A DNA stretch of 64,000 nucleotides from Anthonomus grandis grandis (Eukaryota > Arthropoda > Insecta > Coleoptera > Curculionidae), in contig NC_065552.1 of assembly GCF_022605725.1 (NCBI RefSeq), positions 21,904,785 through 21,968,784 of the forward strand. Direction: 5' to 3'. Of this stretch, positions 1-11,457 are shown piece after piece. The notes under the pieces were generated by a model. The model did not search any database, was not told the DNA's origin, and saw only the letters and a list, made by a program, of their open reading frames with translations. A program made the position numbers and the translations under genes. Positions within the stretch are counted from its first letter, which is position 1; each line of letters begins with the position of its first letter.

Positions 1-860
1 TCTCTGACACAAACGCAACATCCAGATGCATCATCTGTGGATCAAGTCCGAAAGAAATGAATGTGCCAAATACCAACCGTCCTTCAAAAGTAGAAAACTA
101 CAGCTTTGGTTTGTCCACATTATACTGCTGTATAAGATTTTTTGAGTGCTTACTTCACATTAGTGATCGATTAGCAAATAAGATCTTGGCAAGCTAAAGG
201 AGCAGAAAATAAGAAAATAGTGGAAAACAACAAAAAGAAAATACAGTCAGATTTTATTGTGGACAAACCAAAGCAAGGATACGGGTCAAACAACGATGGC
301 AATACAGCTAGACGCTTTTTTTACAATCCAGACTTAAGCTCTGAAATAACAGGAATAGACAAGCGTCTTATAACAAATTTTTCGACTATTCTTGGAACTC
401 TTTCTAGTGGCTGTCACATTCAGGTACTAGAATTTAAGAAACTTTTAGATGAGACTAAACAATTATATTTAGATTTATATAATTGGTATGACATGCCAAG
501 TAGCTTGCATAAGGTTGTGGTACACGGACCTGAAATACTTGACTCATTTTCTTTATCTATAGGACAACTTTCCGAGGATGCTTTAGAAGCGAGACATAAA
601 GAGGCAAGAAAATATCGATTATTTCACACCGCAAGTATTCTAGAACAAAATGTCATATGGATTTATTAAAAAGACTACTTTTAACATCAGAGCCCATTGT
701 CTCATTGCAAAAAACAGTCACTTCAAAGAAAAATGAGAATCGAAATCGGGAAGTCGAAAAATATATTATACGAGAGGAAAGGTCATTAATTGATGATTTA
801 GACATAAATTTAGAAGATTCTGTCAGCAGTGATTTTAGCGATAATTCTGATTCAGAATAA
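1..860 (+). pseudogene. Broken ORF of an unclassified insect repeat-family protein
   Basis: Three consecutive open stretches in different frames read as one protein. Bases 3-194 contain a Cys pair (CIICG), bases 181-669 carry DKPKQGYGS, GNTARRFF and IGQLSEDA, and 657-860 give an acidic Ser/Asp-rich tail. Frameshifts lie near 165-185 and 640-657, so this copy is not translatable as is. The conserved block (GYGSxNDGNTARRFF) recurs in many insect predicted proteins that look transposon-derived, but I cannot name the family or a function. The 5' part lies outside the window. The apparent start at base 220 is a GTG inside the frame, not a real initiation codon. Confidence 0.5.
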
Positions 861-1175
861 TTTTCCTTAAACCTATACATAATATGCGTACATATTTTCC
901 ATATCTTTTTTAAGTTAAGATTTTTTTATTATAGTTTGCAGTTTTAGTTAAAATACAAACAAAATTTTAGTTTTTATTAAATTAATTTTCACGTAAAACT
1001 CAAAAACATTTTCATACTTAGTATTAGTACTGTTTTTTGCTAAATTTGGGAGTTATTTTTTCCCACTTTTTACATTTATTGTTTGTATCAATAATATTTT
1101 TTGCCGTATTTCCTTTAAAGAAAAATTTGGAGTTGTGTGTATATACCTTTTTATATTTTAAATACATTATATGTA
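861..1175. other. AT-rich spacer, no gene seen
   Basis: AT-rich DNA between the broken ORF and the mariner end. I see no coding potential or repeat structure. It ends in the TA that serves as the left target site of the mariner. Confidence 0.4.
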
Positions 1176-1765
1176 CAGGGTGAGTTTTTCAAAGCGCGGA
1201 GTAGTATTATGCATTGATGATATTATTTATCGATGACGTGCTCCTAGACTATTATTTGGTTAAGCATTCTTCACATTTTAAAAATATTTTGGATTATACA
1301 GAGTGCTCCGAAAAAGCAGGGCACTACAAAAGTTAATTTTTTTAAATGGAACACCCTGTATTGCAAAACATTTTTGAATTCTTTGCGTAATTACCAATCT
1401 TTTTTGATAATGGTTTAATATGCCAAAAACTAATAGTTTAGGAGATAAATCAAATTTTGTTAAAAATTTAGAATTTGCACGCATCTCTTTAATATTAAAA
1501 TTTAGCACCTAAATTTTGAATACAGACTTAATTTTTATTATCAGAAGTAAAATAAAGTTACTTTGATATGCGTGCTATGTAAAATTATTCATTTTGTTAT
1601 ACAGGGTGTTTTTTTTGAAAGGCCAAACTTGCCCAACTTTAAATATAAAAATCTCTCTTATTTTAAATGAAACACCCTGTATATTTTCATGTCATCTAAT
1701 AGCTTACTAAAGAGCCTATAAATTTTATTAATAATATTCTATCCCTATCTCTAATAGTTTTTGAA
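1176..1765 (+). repeat. Left TIR of the mariner, about 590 bp
   Basis: Matches 3150-3737 in reverse complement with few differences. It contains repeated end-like motifs: CAGGGTG at 1176, an ACACCCTGT near 1351, ACAGGGTG near 1602 and ACACCCTGT near 1671. Short ORFs in the two arms encode the same peptide because the arms are copies, so they are not genes. Confidence 0.8.
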
Positions 1766-1869
1766 ATATACTTATATTTCTTCATTTCGTGTTATTTTTT
1801 TCTTATAAAATGAAACAAATTTATGAACGTTTCTTTTTATTAAATTCACTTATTTTTATATAATAAAAG

Positions 1870-2973
1870 TTAATTTCTGTTCAACAAATGTTCAAAGATA
1901 TGTCCTCCTTGTTCGATACAAATATTAATTCTTTTAATTATATTTTGTTGAACATGGTATAACATTCCTGGTGTTACGGTTTGACAGGCATCCCTAATTC
2001 TAATAATCATATCCTCCCTTGTAGTTGGTTTTGTTGCATAGACTTTATCTTTGAGATAACCCCACAGAAAGAAATCTAGCGGCTTAAGATCGCAAGACCT
2101 TGGCGGCCATGCAACAAATCCTCCGCGACCAATCCATCTTTGAGGATATTCTTGATCCAAATATTCCCTTACTGCACGATGAAAATGGGGAGGCGCACCA
2201 TCTTGTTGAAACCACATACTTTGCCGTTCCTGGAGATTGACTTCTTCTAATAATTCAGGCAATTGCTGCTGTAAAAATACTCGATATGAATGCCCATTCA
2301 AAGGTTCATTAAAAAAATATGGTCCAATTATACGGTTATTATGGATGCCGCACCATACATTAAGGGACCAATGATTCTGGTGCTGAACCTCACGTACCCA
2401 ATGAGGGTTCTCTGTTGCATAATAGTGCATATTATGCCTATTGACAGTACCATTGCTGTTAAATGTCGCCTCGTCGGAATACATAATATAGTTAACAAAA
2501 TTTGGATTAATTTCAATTTTGCGAAGTAACCATTCACAAAAAGTTACACGTAGCTGAAAATCTTGATTGTGAAGTTCTTGATGCAACTTAATGTGATATG
2601 GGTGGTATTTATATTTCCGTGTTGTCCGGTTTACCGTTGTCTGCGAAACATCAGAAAGTAAGGCTAACCTACGGCTACCAATGTGGGGATCCTCCTCAAT
2701 TTGCAAAAGAATTTCAAGTTCTTTACCTTTATTTGCCACCCTATTAGCAACATTACGTTTTGGCAGATCCACGCTACCAGTCGTCATAAATCGGTCCATA
2801 ACAACGCGAAAACTGCGGGAATCGGGTGTGCGCCGTTGAGGATATTTTTCTCTATATAGCCTTTGAGCTAGCAGACAATTTTTATTTGCTTCACCCAAAA
2901 CAAAAATCATATCAATAAATTCATTTCTTGAATAATTCATTTTTAATATTGAAAACAAATATCTAAAAAACAC
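1870..2973 (-). CDS. Mariner-family transposase, DD41D type, apparently intact
   Basis: Open frame of 367 codons. The N-terminal third holds helix-turn-helix segments for TIR binding, with the family pattern YPQRRTPDSRSF at about 44-55. The DDE core follows: D167 in YSDEATF, D258 in WFQQDGAPPH, and D300 in the CDLKPLDFFLWGY block (D295 is the first Asp of that block). There are 41 residues between D258 and D300, matching the DD41D spacing of rosa-like IS630/Tc1/mariner elements. The protein ends in the usual GGHIFEHLL motif. The start could be M1 or M12 (MNYSRNEF), and M12 fits the family better. The product would cut and paste DNA at TA sites in the nucleus. I see no frameshift, stop or lost catalytic residue. 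Confidence 0.85.
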   Translation of the reverse strand: MFFRYLFSILKMNYSRNEFIDMIFVLGEANKNCLLAQRLYREKYPQRRTPDSRSFRVVMDRFMTTGSVDLPKRNVANRVANKGKELEILLQIEEDPHIGSRRLALLSDVSQTTVNRTTRKYKYHPYHIKLHQELHNQDFQLRVTFCEWLLRKIEINPNFVNYIMYSDEATFNSNGTVNRHNMHYYATENPHWVREVQHQNHWSLNVWCGIHNNRIIGPYFFNEPLNGHSYRVFLQQQLPELLEEVNLQERQSMWFQQDGAPPHFHRAVREYLDQEYPQRWIGRGGFVAWPPRSCDLKPLDFFLWGYLKDKVYATKPTTREDMIIRIRDACQTVTPGMLYHVQQNIIKRINICIEQGGHIFEHLLNRN

Positions 2974-3149
2974 CTTAAAACAAATCTAACTATTAATCTC
3001 TAATTAACTAATGTAACTGTCTTTTTGTTATTGAGATTTTTTTCATTTGTTTCCACGGCGCCTTGATGGATACATAAAAAATACGAGGTGCTTCAAAACT
3101 TTAAGTCGGCATTGTCAGTTTTTACAGGAGAAAAACAGAAAAATCCATG

Positions 3150-3737
3150 ATATCTCAAAAACTGTTAGATATAGAGATAGGACATTATTAATAAAATTTA
3201 TAGGCTCTTAAGTAAGCTATTAGATGACATGAAAATATACAGGGTGTTTCATTTAAAATAAGAGAGATTTTTATATTTAAAGTTGGGCAAGTTTGGCCTT
3301 TCAAAAAAAACACCCTGTATAACAAAATGAATAATTTTACATAGCACGCATATCAAAGTAACTTTATTTTACTTCTGATGATAAAAATTAAGTCTGTATT
3401 CAAAATTTAGGTGCTAAATTTTAATATTAAAGAGATGCGTGCAAATTCTAAATTTTTAACAAAATTTGATTTATCTCCTAAACTATTAATTTTTGGCATA
3501 TTATTACAAAAAAGATTGGTAATTACGCAAAGAATTCAAAAATGTTTTGCAATACAGGGTGTTCCATTTAAAAAAATTAACTTTTGTAGTGCCCTGCTTT
3601 TTCGGAACACCCTGTATAGTCCAAAATATTTTTAAAATGTGAAGAATGCTTAACCAAATAATAGTCCAGGAGCACGTCATCGATAAATAATATCATCAAT
3701 ACATAATACTACTCCGCGCTTTGAAAAACTCACCCTG
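3150..3737 (-). repeat. Right TIR of the mariner, about 590 bp
   Basis: Inverted partner of 1176-1765, ending ...CTCACCCTG before TA at 3738. The homology fades just inside a run reading TATCTCAAAAACTGTTAGATA, opposite a similar run near 1740 of the left arm. Confidence 0.8.
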
Positions 3738-3972
3738 TATAGTGATTTTTTTTATAGTTTTTTTTTTGGACTAAATTTCTCTCGTAAGAAATACCAGCAT
3801 ACTAAAGATTACGAAAAAGAAATTAACTTTTACACTTATGGAAGTTATAGATATCGTGCACTTTAAATTTGTTATGTAATTGTATTGTTGTTATTAAAAG
3901 TTAAGTAAATAATTTAATTTTCATAGGGGTAAATCGGCAAGTTACTGTTATTTTTATTAAAATAACAGTAAT

Positions 3973-4017
3973 AAATGTTGCTTTTTAGTTTTATAAGAAA
4001 ACTAAAAAGCAACATTT
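3973..4017. repeat. Perfect 20-bp hairpin with 5-nt loop
   Basis: Arms 3973-3992 and 3998-4017 are exact reverse complements around ATAAG. There is no poly-U tract or gene context that would make it a terminator, and it resembles other isolated perfect hairpins in the window. Confidence 0.7.
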
Positions 4018-4044
4018 TTATTTGTTCAGCTCTTAATGTATTGG

Positions 4045-4124
4045 CACATATGTAAATAGCTCCACACGGATCTAGTTAGAGCTAGTTAACACTAGAGCTC
4101 CGTGCGGAGCTATTTACATCTGTG
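4045..4124. repeat. 80-bp fold-back with 26-bp arms
   Basis: Arms 4045-4070 and 4099-4124 (core TGTAAATAGCTCC / GGAGCTATTTACA) are inverted copies with about two mismatches, and the centre also pairs partly (TCTAGT / ACTAGA). It could be a tiny fold-back transposon or a templated inversion. No flanking duplication is obvious. Confidence 0.6.
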
Positions 4125-4489
4125 GTATTGGTCGCATATTTCCCTGTAACATAAGATATTAAATTCTCTAAATCCCTTCAATGAAAGGGCCTTTTATTGG
4201 TACAAAGTTGCATAAGTTTCGGAGCGTTACGCTTAGCCCAATAGAAGTAACTGATTTTTGTCTCAAGGTCCTATATACTCGAAGCACTGTGCGGCGTTGC
4301 GATGTTGTTGTCTTTTCCACTAATATAGGAACGTTATCTGCTTTCATTAATCTTTGAATATTGACTTCTTTATAGAGTATCTTATGTAAACAAACTGCTC
4401 ACAGTTTCATGGCAATGGTAATTCTAGCCTTTCAATGTTCTAAGTATCTAATAGTTTTAATAATAAACTTGACATATTTTATTCAAACA
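4125..4489. other. Unassigned spacer with a short coding-like minus frame
   Basis: No recognised element. The minus strand over roughly 4185-4390 is open for about 60 codons and includes VEKTTTSQRRTVLRVYR, but I recognise no family and it may be chance. Confidence 0.25.
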
Positions 4490-6019
4490 TTAGGTTCTTA
4501 ATTCACAAATTTGCGCCAGTTCAGCTTAAAAAAATTTTTGCTTTGGATCACCGATAACATATTAACCAAATTAAGGAACAAGGCACATAAAAAATATTTA
4601 AAACATAAAATCACAGAAAATCTCTTTCAATATGCCATATTACGTGAAAAAAACTCATATTAAAAAAAATTATCGACAAAAACCGGTAAAATGGTAATGA
4701 GCAGTATGGCTTTAGGAAAAATTGGAGTACAGAGGATGGACTTATAAAGGTAACCAACCACATTGTCTCTGGTTTAAACTCGGGTATGAAATGCATGACC
4801 ATTTTTATTGAATTAGCCAAAGCCTTTGACACTGTGTCCCACCATATTTTGCTGAAACGTCTAGGTGATCTGGGTATAATTGGATTACCATATCAATTAT
4901 TCAAATCGTTTTTAGAAAATAGGCAACAACAGGTAAAAATTAATGAAACAGTGAGTTTTGAACGCGCGGTGGAGTATGGTGTGCCACAGGGTACTGTGCT
5001 TGGCCTCTTTTATTTACACCGTACATCCATGGTCTTTTTTCAGTTATCCCAAAAGATAGTGTGGTATGTTTTGCTGATGACACCTGCTTTATAATTGAAG
5101 ATAGCAGTTGGGAGGGAGTCAAAAATAAAGCTGAGTCATTAATATCAAGGGTAAAAAATTGGTTTGATTTCAATCTGATAACTTTAAATACCGACAAAAC
5201 AAAGTTTATGTGTTATGCCAAAAATAATTCTAGTCTGCCAGGTTACACTACATTAAGAATTCATAACTTTGATTGCCAAAATCACAATTTTTGCCAGTGT
5301 AACACTAAAATTGATTGTGTCAATAGTGTAAAATATTTGGGAGTATAATTAAGTTTTACATATTAAGGCATTCTTTGTTAAAAAAGACAATCTTGTCATT
5401 GTATAAAACTCTAGCGGAGTCTGTACTTGGTTATGGTATAAGTGTATGTGGTGCTTTTTATAGGTCTGTTCTTGATTCTCTTGTTATTGCTCAAAAAGCA
5501 TTGCTGAAAGTTTGTTTATTTAAAAATAAATTGTACTTATCAACTGATTTGTTTAGTGAGGCAGGAGTTCTTAAGCTACATCACATTCATGTAAATTCAG
5601 TTACAAGACTTCTTTGTAATAATAAAATAGCCAAAAGTAGACCAGTATTGCCTTTGGCAACCAGGTTTCAAAGTAACAATCCTCTATCCTTTTTTTTCCT
5701 AAAATAAATTTTACTTTTACTAAAAGATCATTAATTTATACAGCTCCAAAAATGTACAATATGATGCCTCTTGATTTGAGAAATAAACCTTATGCCAGGA
5801 TCACAGTATAGAATAAAAACTTGGATCATTCATATTAATATTGAGCAATTGTTTGGTTAATGTTAATTGTCGCTAGCTTGTAATCACTATACTGTTCACA
5901 TAATATTAAATTTTATTTTGTCTGAACATGCACAAACTTAGTAGTTAATTGTGTTTTCAACTGTATTCTTAGTTACTTTGTATTATTATTTTTTTGAAAT
6001 AAACATTATTATTATTATT
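4490..6019 (+). pseudogene. Non-LTR retrotransposon (LINE), internally deleted, with (ATT)n tail
   Basis: A decayed LINE on the plus strand. 4530-4680 encodes the linker after the endonuclease (NILTKLRNKAHKKYL). A deletion then jumps to the reverse transcriptase: YGFRKN near 4700, AKAFDTVSHHILLKRL at 4813, GVPQGTVLG near 4978, and the catalytic FADDT in a second frame at 5070. The thumb and tail follow to 5800 with more frame changes. The 3' end is AATAAA followed by a short ATT repeat (5998-6019). Several frameshifts and stops make it inactive. Clade is Jockey/CR1-like by motif, not resolved further. Confidence 0.8.
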
Positions 6020-6470
6020 AAATCTGGCATACCTCATAATTTGGCTGATTTTAAATTGCTTAATAATTTTTTTGCAAGCTGTAGCATCTTTACTGATACT
6101 GATACTACATCAATGAAGCAGACTTTGTTTTACAATAATAATATTTTTTTTAATAGTTTATCTAGTAAATTACTTGATGAATCTACTTTAATTAAATTAA
6201 TAAACTCTGTTATTTCTGGCTCTATAGGGGAAGATGAATTACCAGTTAATGATTTAATCTTATGCTCGCCATTTTCTCATAAACTTCTGATGAATATTAT
6301 TAATTCCTGTATACTTCATAATACATTTTCTGAAATTTACAAAAAAGCTATTATTAAATATTTACTATGTACTAAATATCTACTTCTACGGAATCCAAAG
6401 ATTAAAGGCCCTTAAGTATTTTGCATGTGATTTCTAAAATTTTTGAAGAACATATTTATACTCAGTTCTA
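6020..6470 (+). pseudogene. LINE fragment: pre-RT linker and first RT motif
   Basis: Immediately after the (ATT)n tail another plus-strand LINE piece is open to 6415. It has the linker-type sequence PHNLADFKLLNNFF, then CILHNTFSEIYKKAIIK, which aligns with the usual region before RT motif 1. A frameshift follows, and the next frame reads RPLSILHVISKIFEEHI, the YRPIS block of LINE RTs. It stops at about 6470. The tight junction with the preceding tail suggests one LINE landed inside the other. Confidence 0.55.
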
Positions 6471-7187
6471 GTAATCCACGATATTTCTTCGCATTTTGGT
6501 CCTAAGGGTACTTAGCCCTTCAATTTAGGTCCTTGAATAGAGCTGAAGATTTCAACATATCCAAGATATACAGAATTTCTACACTCTCAAGTCTTGCTTT
6601 GGTATAGTCGTTCAATAGATAAATTTCATCCATGAATTAATTGTATTTGACAGTAAAACTATCTGTCTCAAAATCATAGATAAGATACATCTCATCTGCA
6701 GATATAAATTGCTTTAGGTAGTTCTTGTGCAAGAAAACTCTTTATTTTCATAGAAATAGAAGATAAAACTTGCAGGATATTTTTATTATTTTATTTGAAA
6801 ACATTGTATCGTATGAAAAATAGGCAAGAAATCTAATTTGTTCCAAACTAAATAAGGATTTTGGAAATAATTTTTAATTAAAAAAAAAAGCAACGACGTA
6901 CCATTTTTTCTTCAAGAATATTTAATTGAAAATCACATAGGGACAGCTTTGATAAAAATTATAAATATCGTCTAAGTCAAAAAATGTGTTTGTTTCTCCA
7001 AAGACTTCTACTACTCGAAATGATACATCCAAATAGTGTTTCTTTTACATAATCAAAGATGTTAAAATAAGAAATCAATTATCCTCATCAAATTATTCCT
7101 TTAGTATCTCCACCTCAAACGCATTTCAAAATTCAGTTAGAATCTTCCAAGAAAATGGAGCAAATGCATATACATTCAAATAATTTA
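6471..7187. other. AT-rich spacer, nothing recognised
   Basis: No ORF, inverted repeat or family motif that I can support. It may hold unrecognised LINE 3' or 5' flank. Confidence 0.35.
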
Positions 7188-9480
7188 AAGTCAAAAAATG
7201 CTTTATTATCAATATAAACATAGAAGTTGTATACCAAGCCAAAATATAATATAATTCACATACATAACAATAAGTTACAGCAAAACTAGATTAAAATATG
7301 ATTAAATAATATTTAAATAGTTATCATTAAAAAATTCCCTTAAATGATAGTAAGGTGTACCGGCGAGAAAATTCCTAGTTTTTATACATAGGCTTTTTTC
7401 AGTCTTAAGTTTTCTTGCTTCTAGTAGAAGATTATAAGATGACTTTTTACCTCTATATATAATAAAGCCACGTTCAGAGTGGGGAATGAGTAGTCTCAGC
7501 TGGTTATTTTGTCAAGTATTGAACTGATTACCTAATTCTAGAACAAACTGTTTCCAGAATTTAAAAAAATACAGAGTTAGAATAGTATGAGTCAGGAATA
7601 GAGGGCGACAAGAGTCACAAACCTTAGCTCCATATAAATAGCTAACGGCCCTTGCAAAACAAATAATGAATTAAAGAGGTAATTTGAGTATGAACCCCAA
7701 AAGCAGATATAAGCTGCATATTGAAGATGGGACTCAATAATCGCAAAATATGTATATCTGGCAATGAAAAAGCCTAAAATAGTGGCAATAAGTCGAAGGG
7801 CATAACAGCCAGATGAAACCTTTTTGCATAAATTTGCAATATGGTTTTGAAATGTAAGAGATTTGTCTTTTAAAAGACCCAAAAACTTACTAAAGGGCCG
7901 CATGGTGATAGGTTCATTTTTTAGATAAATATCATTGATTTTACATTTAAAATTAAGGATATTAGTCTTAGAACCATTGAATATCAAACAATTTGCGTCA
8001 CACCAATCTTTTATTTTCAACAAACCTTTTCTTATATTAGCCATAATTCCAGCAATATCTGAGCTATCCAATTTAGTCCAAAGAATAGTGGTATCATCTG
8101 CAAATAACGTCAATTTGCCAGATATCTGTAATTGTAAAAGATCGTTTATGTAAATGAGGAAAAGTAGAAGACCAAGCACGGATCCCTGCGGCACACCTAC
8201 ATTTATATTGGGTTCGTTAGGGGTCTCACCATTAAACTTAATTAACTGAACGCTATCTGAAACATAAGAATGACACCATTTAAGGGCAGTTTCTGTAAAG
8301 CCGTACAGCTCTAATTTGTCCGGCAGCACTTTGTGATTCACCCAGTCAAATGCTCTTGACAAGTCACAGAACACTGCTGCAGTAACCTCACCAGTGTGCA
8401 GACTGTTAATAAAGGTGTTTTGAAAAACTAAAGATATTATCCTCCATGCTTATCGATTTAGGAAAGCCCAACTGTTGAAAGCTTAATAGGCCAAGTCTAT
8501 TTAAGAGTGAAACCATCCTCACCTTAACAAATTGTTCCACAAGCTTGGCCAAAGTAGGCAAAAATGCTATGAATTTAAAATTATCAGGATAGTTGTATTG
8601 ACTCCCTTGTAAAGAGGAATAATCACTGCTCTTTTTAAGCCAGCCGAGAAAATCCAGACTTAAACGGAAATTAATTGCCTAAGCCAAAACCTGCAAGGCA
8701 ACAGGATGCAACGCCAAGAATGTCTTTAGTGAAAGCCCATCCCAACCTGATGAATTTTTGTTAACTATATTATTTGCCAAGTTTTTAAGTTCATCTTCGT
8801 TCATTGGAGCAAAAAAGAAAGATTCATTTATTACCACATTGTTCAAATAGCTCCTGGTGTCTATTTCCTGTGAGATATTTGCTGAAAGCTTACTAGCAAC
8901 ATTACAGTAGAATGAATCGAGGACATTACAATCGAAGATGCTTTTTCTTCAAGCACCAAAAACTTGATTTTTGCCCCTCAAGTCATTTATAATTTTTCTA
9001 AGATTCTCTTGCTCTATTGGAGAAACTACTTATTCTGTTTTGCTAGTAGGTCGACTTTGCCATGTTAATGCAGTTTTTGAAAACCTTGCAGTATCTATTA
9101 AAATAATTTAAAATGAGATATTGTTTATAGATTGTTTCCTTATGTAGTGAAGAGAGCGCATATTTCTTCCAGATACTCGTAAATCTTTAGTACACCAAGG
9201 TTTTTCTATTTCGTTTCTTTTATATCGACAATAGGAAAAGCAAGAATAAAATTATTTATAACCACCTGATGAAAGCTATGCAGAGGGTCAACAGTTGACC
9301 AAAACATCATTTCATTTTGATTTATCGAAAAGCAAGAAGAATTTGTGAAAATTGGTCCTAAGTCTAACGCGTCTCAATTTATTCTCATTAATGTACCCAT
9401 TGATCTATTAACTCCACTGCAAGAATGGACTGACTAAAGAACTTCAACTTATTATCATTGGTTTTAATCTACTTTCATAA
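7188..9480 (-). pseudogene. LINE with RT, (TTTGAC)-type 3' tail, decayed
   Basis: Minus-strand LINE. From 5' to 3': linker with KPWCTKDLR near 9190, the block KNSSGWDGLSLKTF near 8740, AVIIPLYKGSQYNY near 8610, then the long frame 8374-7592 with LSRAFDWVNHKVL, GVPQGSVLG and the catalytic LFADDTTILW. A frameshift near 7600 leads to the C-terminus, which ends at a TAA at 7302-7304. The 3' UTR ends AATAAAGCATTTTTTGACTTT at about 7187. Stops near 8400-8450 and other frame changes inactivate it. The tail matches those at 32583 and 44769, so the three copies are related. Confidence 0.85.
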
Positions 9481-9491
9481 GTCCTACTATC

Positions 9492-9533
9492 GTCTCATGG
9501 TTAGACAAAATGTTTTTTGTCTAACCATGAGAC
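9492..9533. repeat. Perfect 19-bp hairpin with 4-nt loop
   Basis: Arms 9492-9510 (GTCTCATGGTTAGACAAAA) and 9515-9533 are exact inverse copies around TGTT. It lies just beyond the 5' limit of the minus-strand LINE. Confidence 0.7.
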
Positions 9534-9879
9534 AGTCGTTTTGGTTAAAATTTGTACAAAAATAATCTATTATTGAGGAAGAAATGCTGAACAAATAGAG
9601 CTGAAAATCGGATTGGCTGATCCACATGCATTTTCAAATTAAATGAGTTTAATAGCTTAAATAGCCCTTGATTAGATTCGTTAAATTTTTTTTAGAAAAC
9701 TACTTTTTTTGATTTAGCATACGAATCAACTCCAACCTTATAGCAGATTATAACATCAAGTTAGAAATATCCAGTGGAACTTAAATTAAATATTCTTTCA
9801 GTTTCTTTAATGGCTCAAATTTGAAATATTTCATAAACAACAACATTAAAAAAAAAGAATCGTGATGCTTTAAATACGC
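9534..9879. other. AT-rich spacer, no gene seen
   Basis: No recognisable ORF or repeat. It separates the hairpin from the GC-richer island. Confidence 0.35.
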
Positions 9880-10200
9880 CTACGTACTCCAAGAACCCGA
9901 AATGTTTATGGTTTAAACAACCCCCTCATGAGATCCTTACACATGTTACCCGGAAATTTTTCGGAAATTTATTCCCCCAGAACAAACCCGACGAGAGCAG
10001 AAACGAACAGCACAGGATGATGGGGTATTTTTACAAAATATACCCCCGGGGGCTGTAAGAAGGGTTTTATCTCGATTTTAATTTCGGGACTTAGGATCAG
10101 TCGAGGGAGATAGGGAATATTAATTAGAGGGCTAAAAATGCTCGATCCCCTTGGAAAACACCCTTCTTTCCCTATGATTTAGGTGGATTTATTTTGAGAA
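9880..10200. other. GC-richer, non-repetitive-looking island
   Basis: Stands out from AT-rich surroundings: G- and C-runs, CCCCCGGGGG at 10043-10052, and CGGAAATTTTTCGGAAATTTATT near 9951. No transposon motif or ORF was found. It could be an unmasked host enhancer or exon remnant. This is inference from composition only. Confidence 0.3.
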
Positions 10201-10269
10201 GTGATACCCATTTCATATTATCAGATCTAATATACCGTGTGTTAAAAAAGTCGAGGACCTGCGTAATAA

Positions 10270-10845
10270 TTCGTGAACGAGCTCTTTTATCAAAAAGTGT
10301 CCCAAATAAAAATTATAGATCTCTTCCAGATCTATATTAAGAAGATAACTTTGCTTATACAGGACGCATCACAATAATAGTACAGACCAATATAACCTTA
10401 TTGTAAATGCAATGATATATTTTTTGATGAATTTTCCAATTCTAGGCAATTCTAATTTTAATAAAACTTTATGTCACATATGCCATACCTTACTCTACCA
10501 GCTTTTTTTACTTTTTTTTAGATCGTTCCTTTTTTTATGGGTTAGTATTTGTATATTTTATTTATAATAAATTTTACATAATAATTTTTTAAACCATAGT
10601 ATGTTTTAATCTGTTAAAGTTAGGTATAGCATATGTTACATAAAATTGTGTAAAAATTTGGCGTAGAATCAGAAAATACAAAAAGAAATATTTCATTCCA
10701 GTTAAAAATAGGTAACTTTAGGCTCTACTACTGTTGTGATCCTTCTGTATATGTAGATCTGAAAAAAATATATACTTTTTATTTGAGCCACTTTTTGATA
10801 AATGTTGTGTTTACGAATTCACAACATTCGTAAACACAACATTTT
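10270..10845. mobile_element. Non-coding fold-back element (MITE-like)
   Basis: The left part (ATTCGTGAAC near 10270, TTTATCAAAAAGTG near 10286, CAGATCTATATT near 10326) is matched in reverse by 10733-10836 (CACTTTTTGATAAA, TATGTAGATCTG, GTTTACGAAT). Inner segments also pair: TTTATGTCACATATGCCATACC near 10469 against GGTATAGCATATGTTACATAAA near 10623. It contains no ORF. The arms are diverged, so it is old. The exact ends are uncertain, since they overlap the hairpin at 10800-10844. Confidence 0.6.
10800..10844. repeat. Perfect 18-bp hairpin with 9-nt loop
   Basis: Arms 10800-10817 and 10827-10844 are exact inverse copies (AAATGTTGTGTTTACGAA). Its outer bases AAATGTTG / CAACATTT match those of the hairpin at 3973. 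Confidence 0.7.
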
Positions 10846-11457
10846 TGTTTTGACTTAAATTTGACTTAAATTTAGTTCTCAAGATATTGCTTATTTAGGA
10901 CACTTAAGATATTGAGATATAGATAGTTACCAATAATTATAAATTGGCATGATAGATATAGGAGCAAATTTCAAATAAAAAAAAAACAAAACTAAATTGT
11001 CTTTTAAATATTTTATTTTAAGCAGAATTTAAAGAAATTTAACAAGGGCTTTTAAAACACATAAAAATAGTTACAACATATTCTAAATTAAATACTGTAA
11101 ACTGTAAGTATGGTATTAATAAGACCTTTTATGTAAAAAATGGAATTGTTGCAGGTTGCATTTTAAGAAAAAAATACCTGCTTTTTTTGTTTCCATAAGA
11201 GCTTAAAACATTATAAGAAACATATAAAGAACACATGCAAATAAGAAATTAAACATATATATTTTTTAACCATTTATACAATTCTAAAATAATATATATC
11301 CACATATTATCGAAAACAAAATCTAAACTCTTATAATAACAGAAACTCAACCTATTTCTTGAAATGAATCTGGCTTCTCATTGTGAGATGAATAATGACT
11401 AGATATCACACAAATACATATGTACAAGTTAATATGCATGTTTATTTCTTTTTTTAG
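10846..11457. other. AT-rich spacer, no gene seen
   Basis: Very AT-rich with no recognised repeat. It ends in a strong pyrimidine tract and AG at 11456-11457, which could be a 3' splice site. Confidence 0.35.

Larger units (their letters stand above)
1176..3737 (-). mobile_element. Complete mariner/Tc1-type DNA transposon with very long TIRs
   Basis: A 2.56-kb element bounded by TA on each side (1174-1175 and 3738-3739) and by termini reading CAGGGTGAGTTTTTC inward from both ends. The arms (about 1176-1765 and 3150-3737) are near-identical inverted copies. Between them lies one long open transposase gene on the minus strand. TIRs, target duplication and catalytic residues all look preserved, which is unique among the mariners of this window and suggests recent insertion. 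The TIRs contain several internal CAGGGTG-like end motifs. Confidence 0.85.

Noticed and set aside
1278..1508. Open frame of 76 codons, mirrored at 3411-3635
   Set aside because: Both lie in the TIRs of the mariner and encode the same peptide only because the arms are inverted copies.
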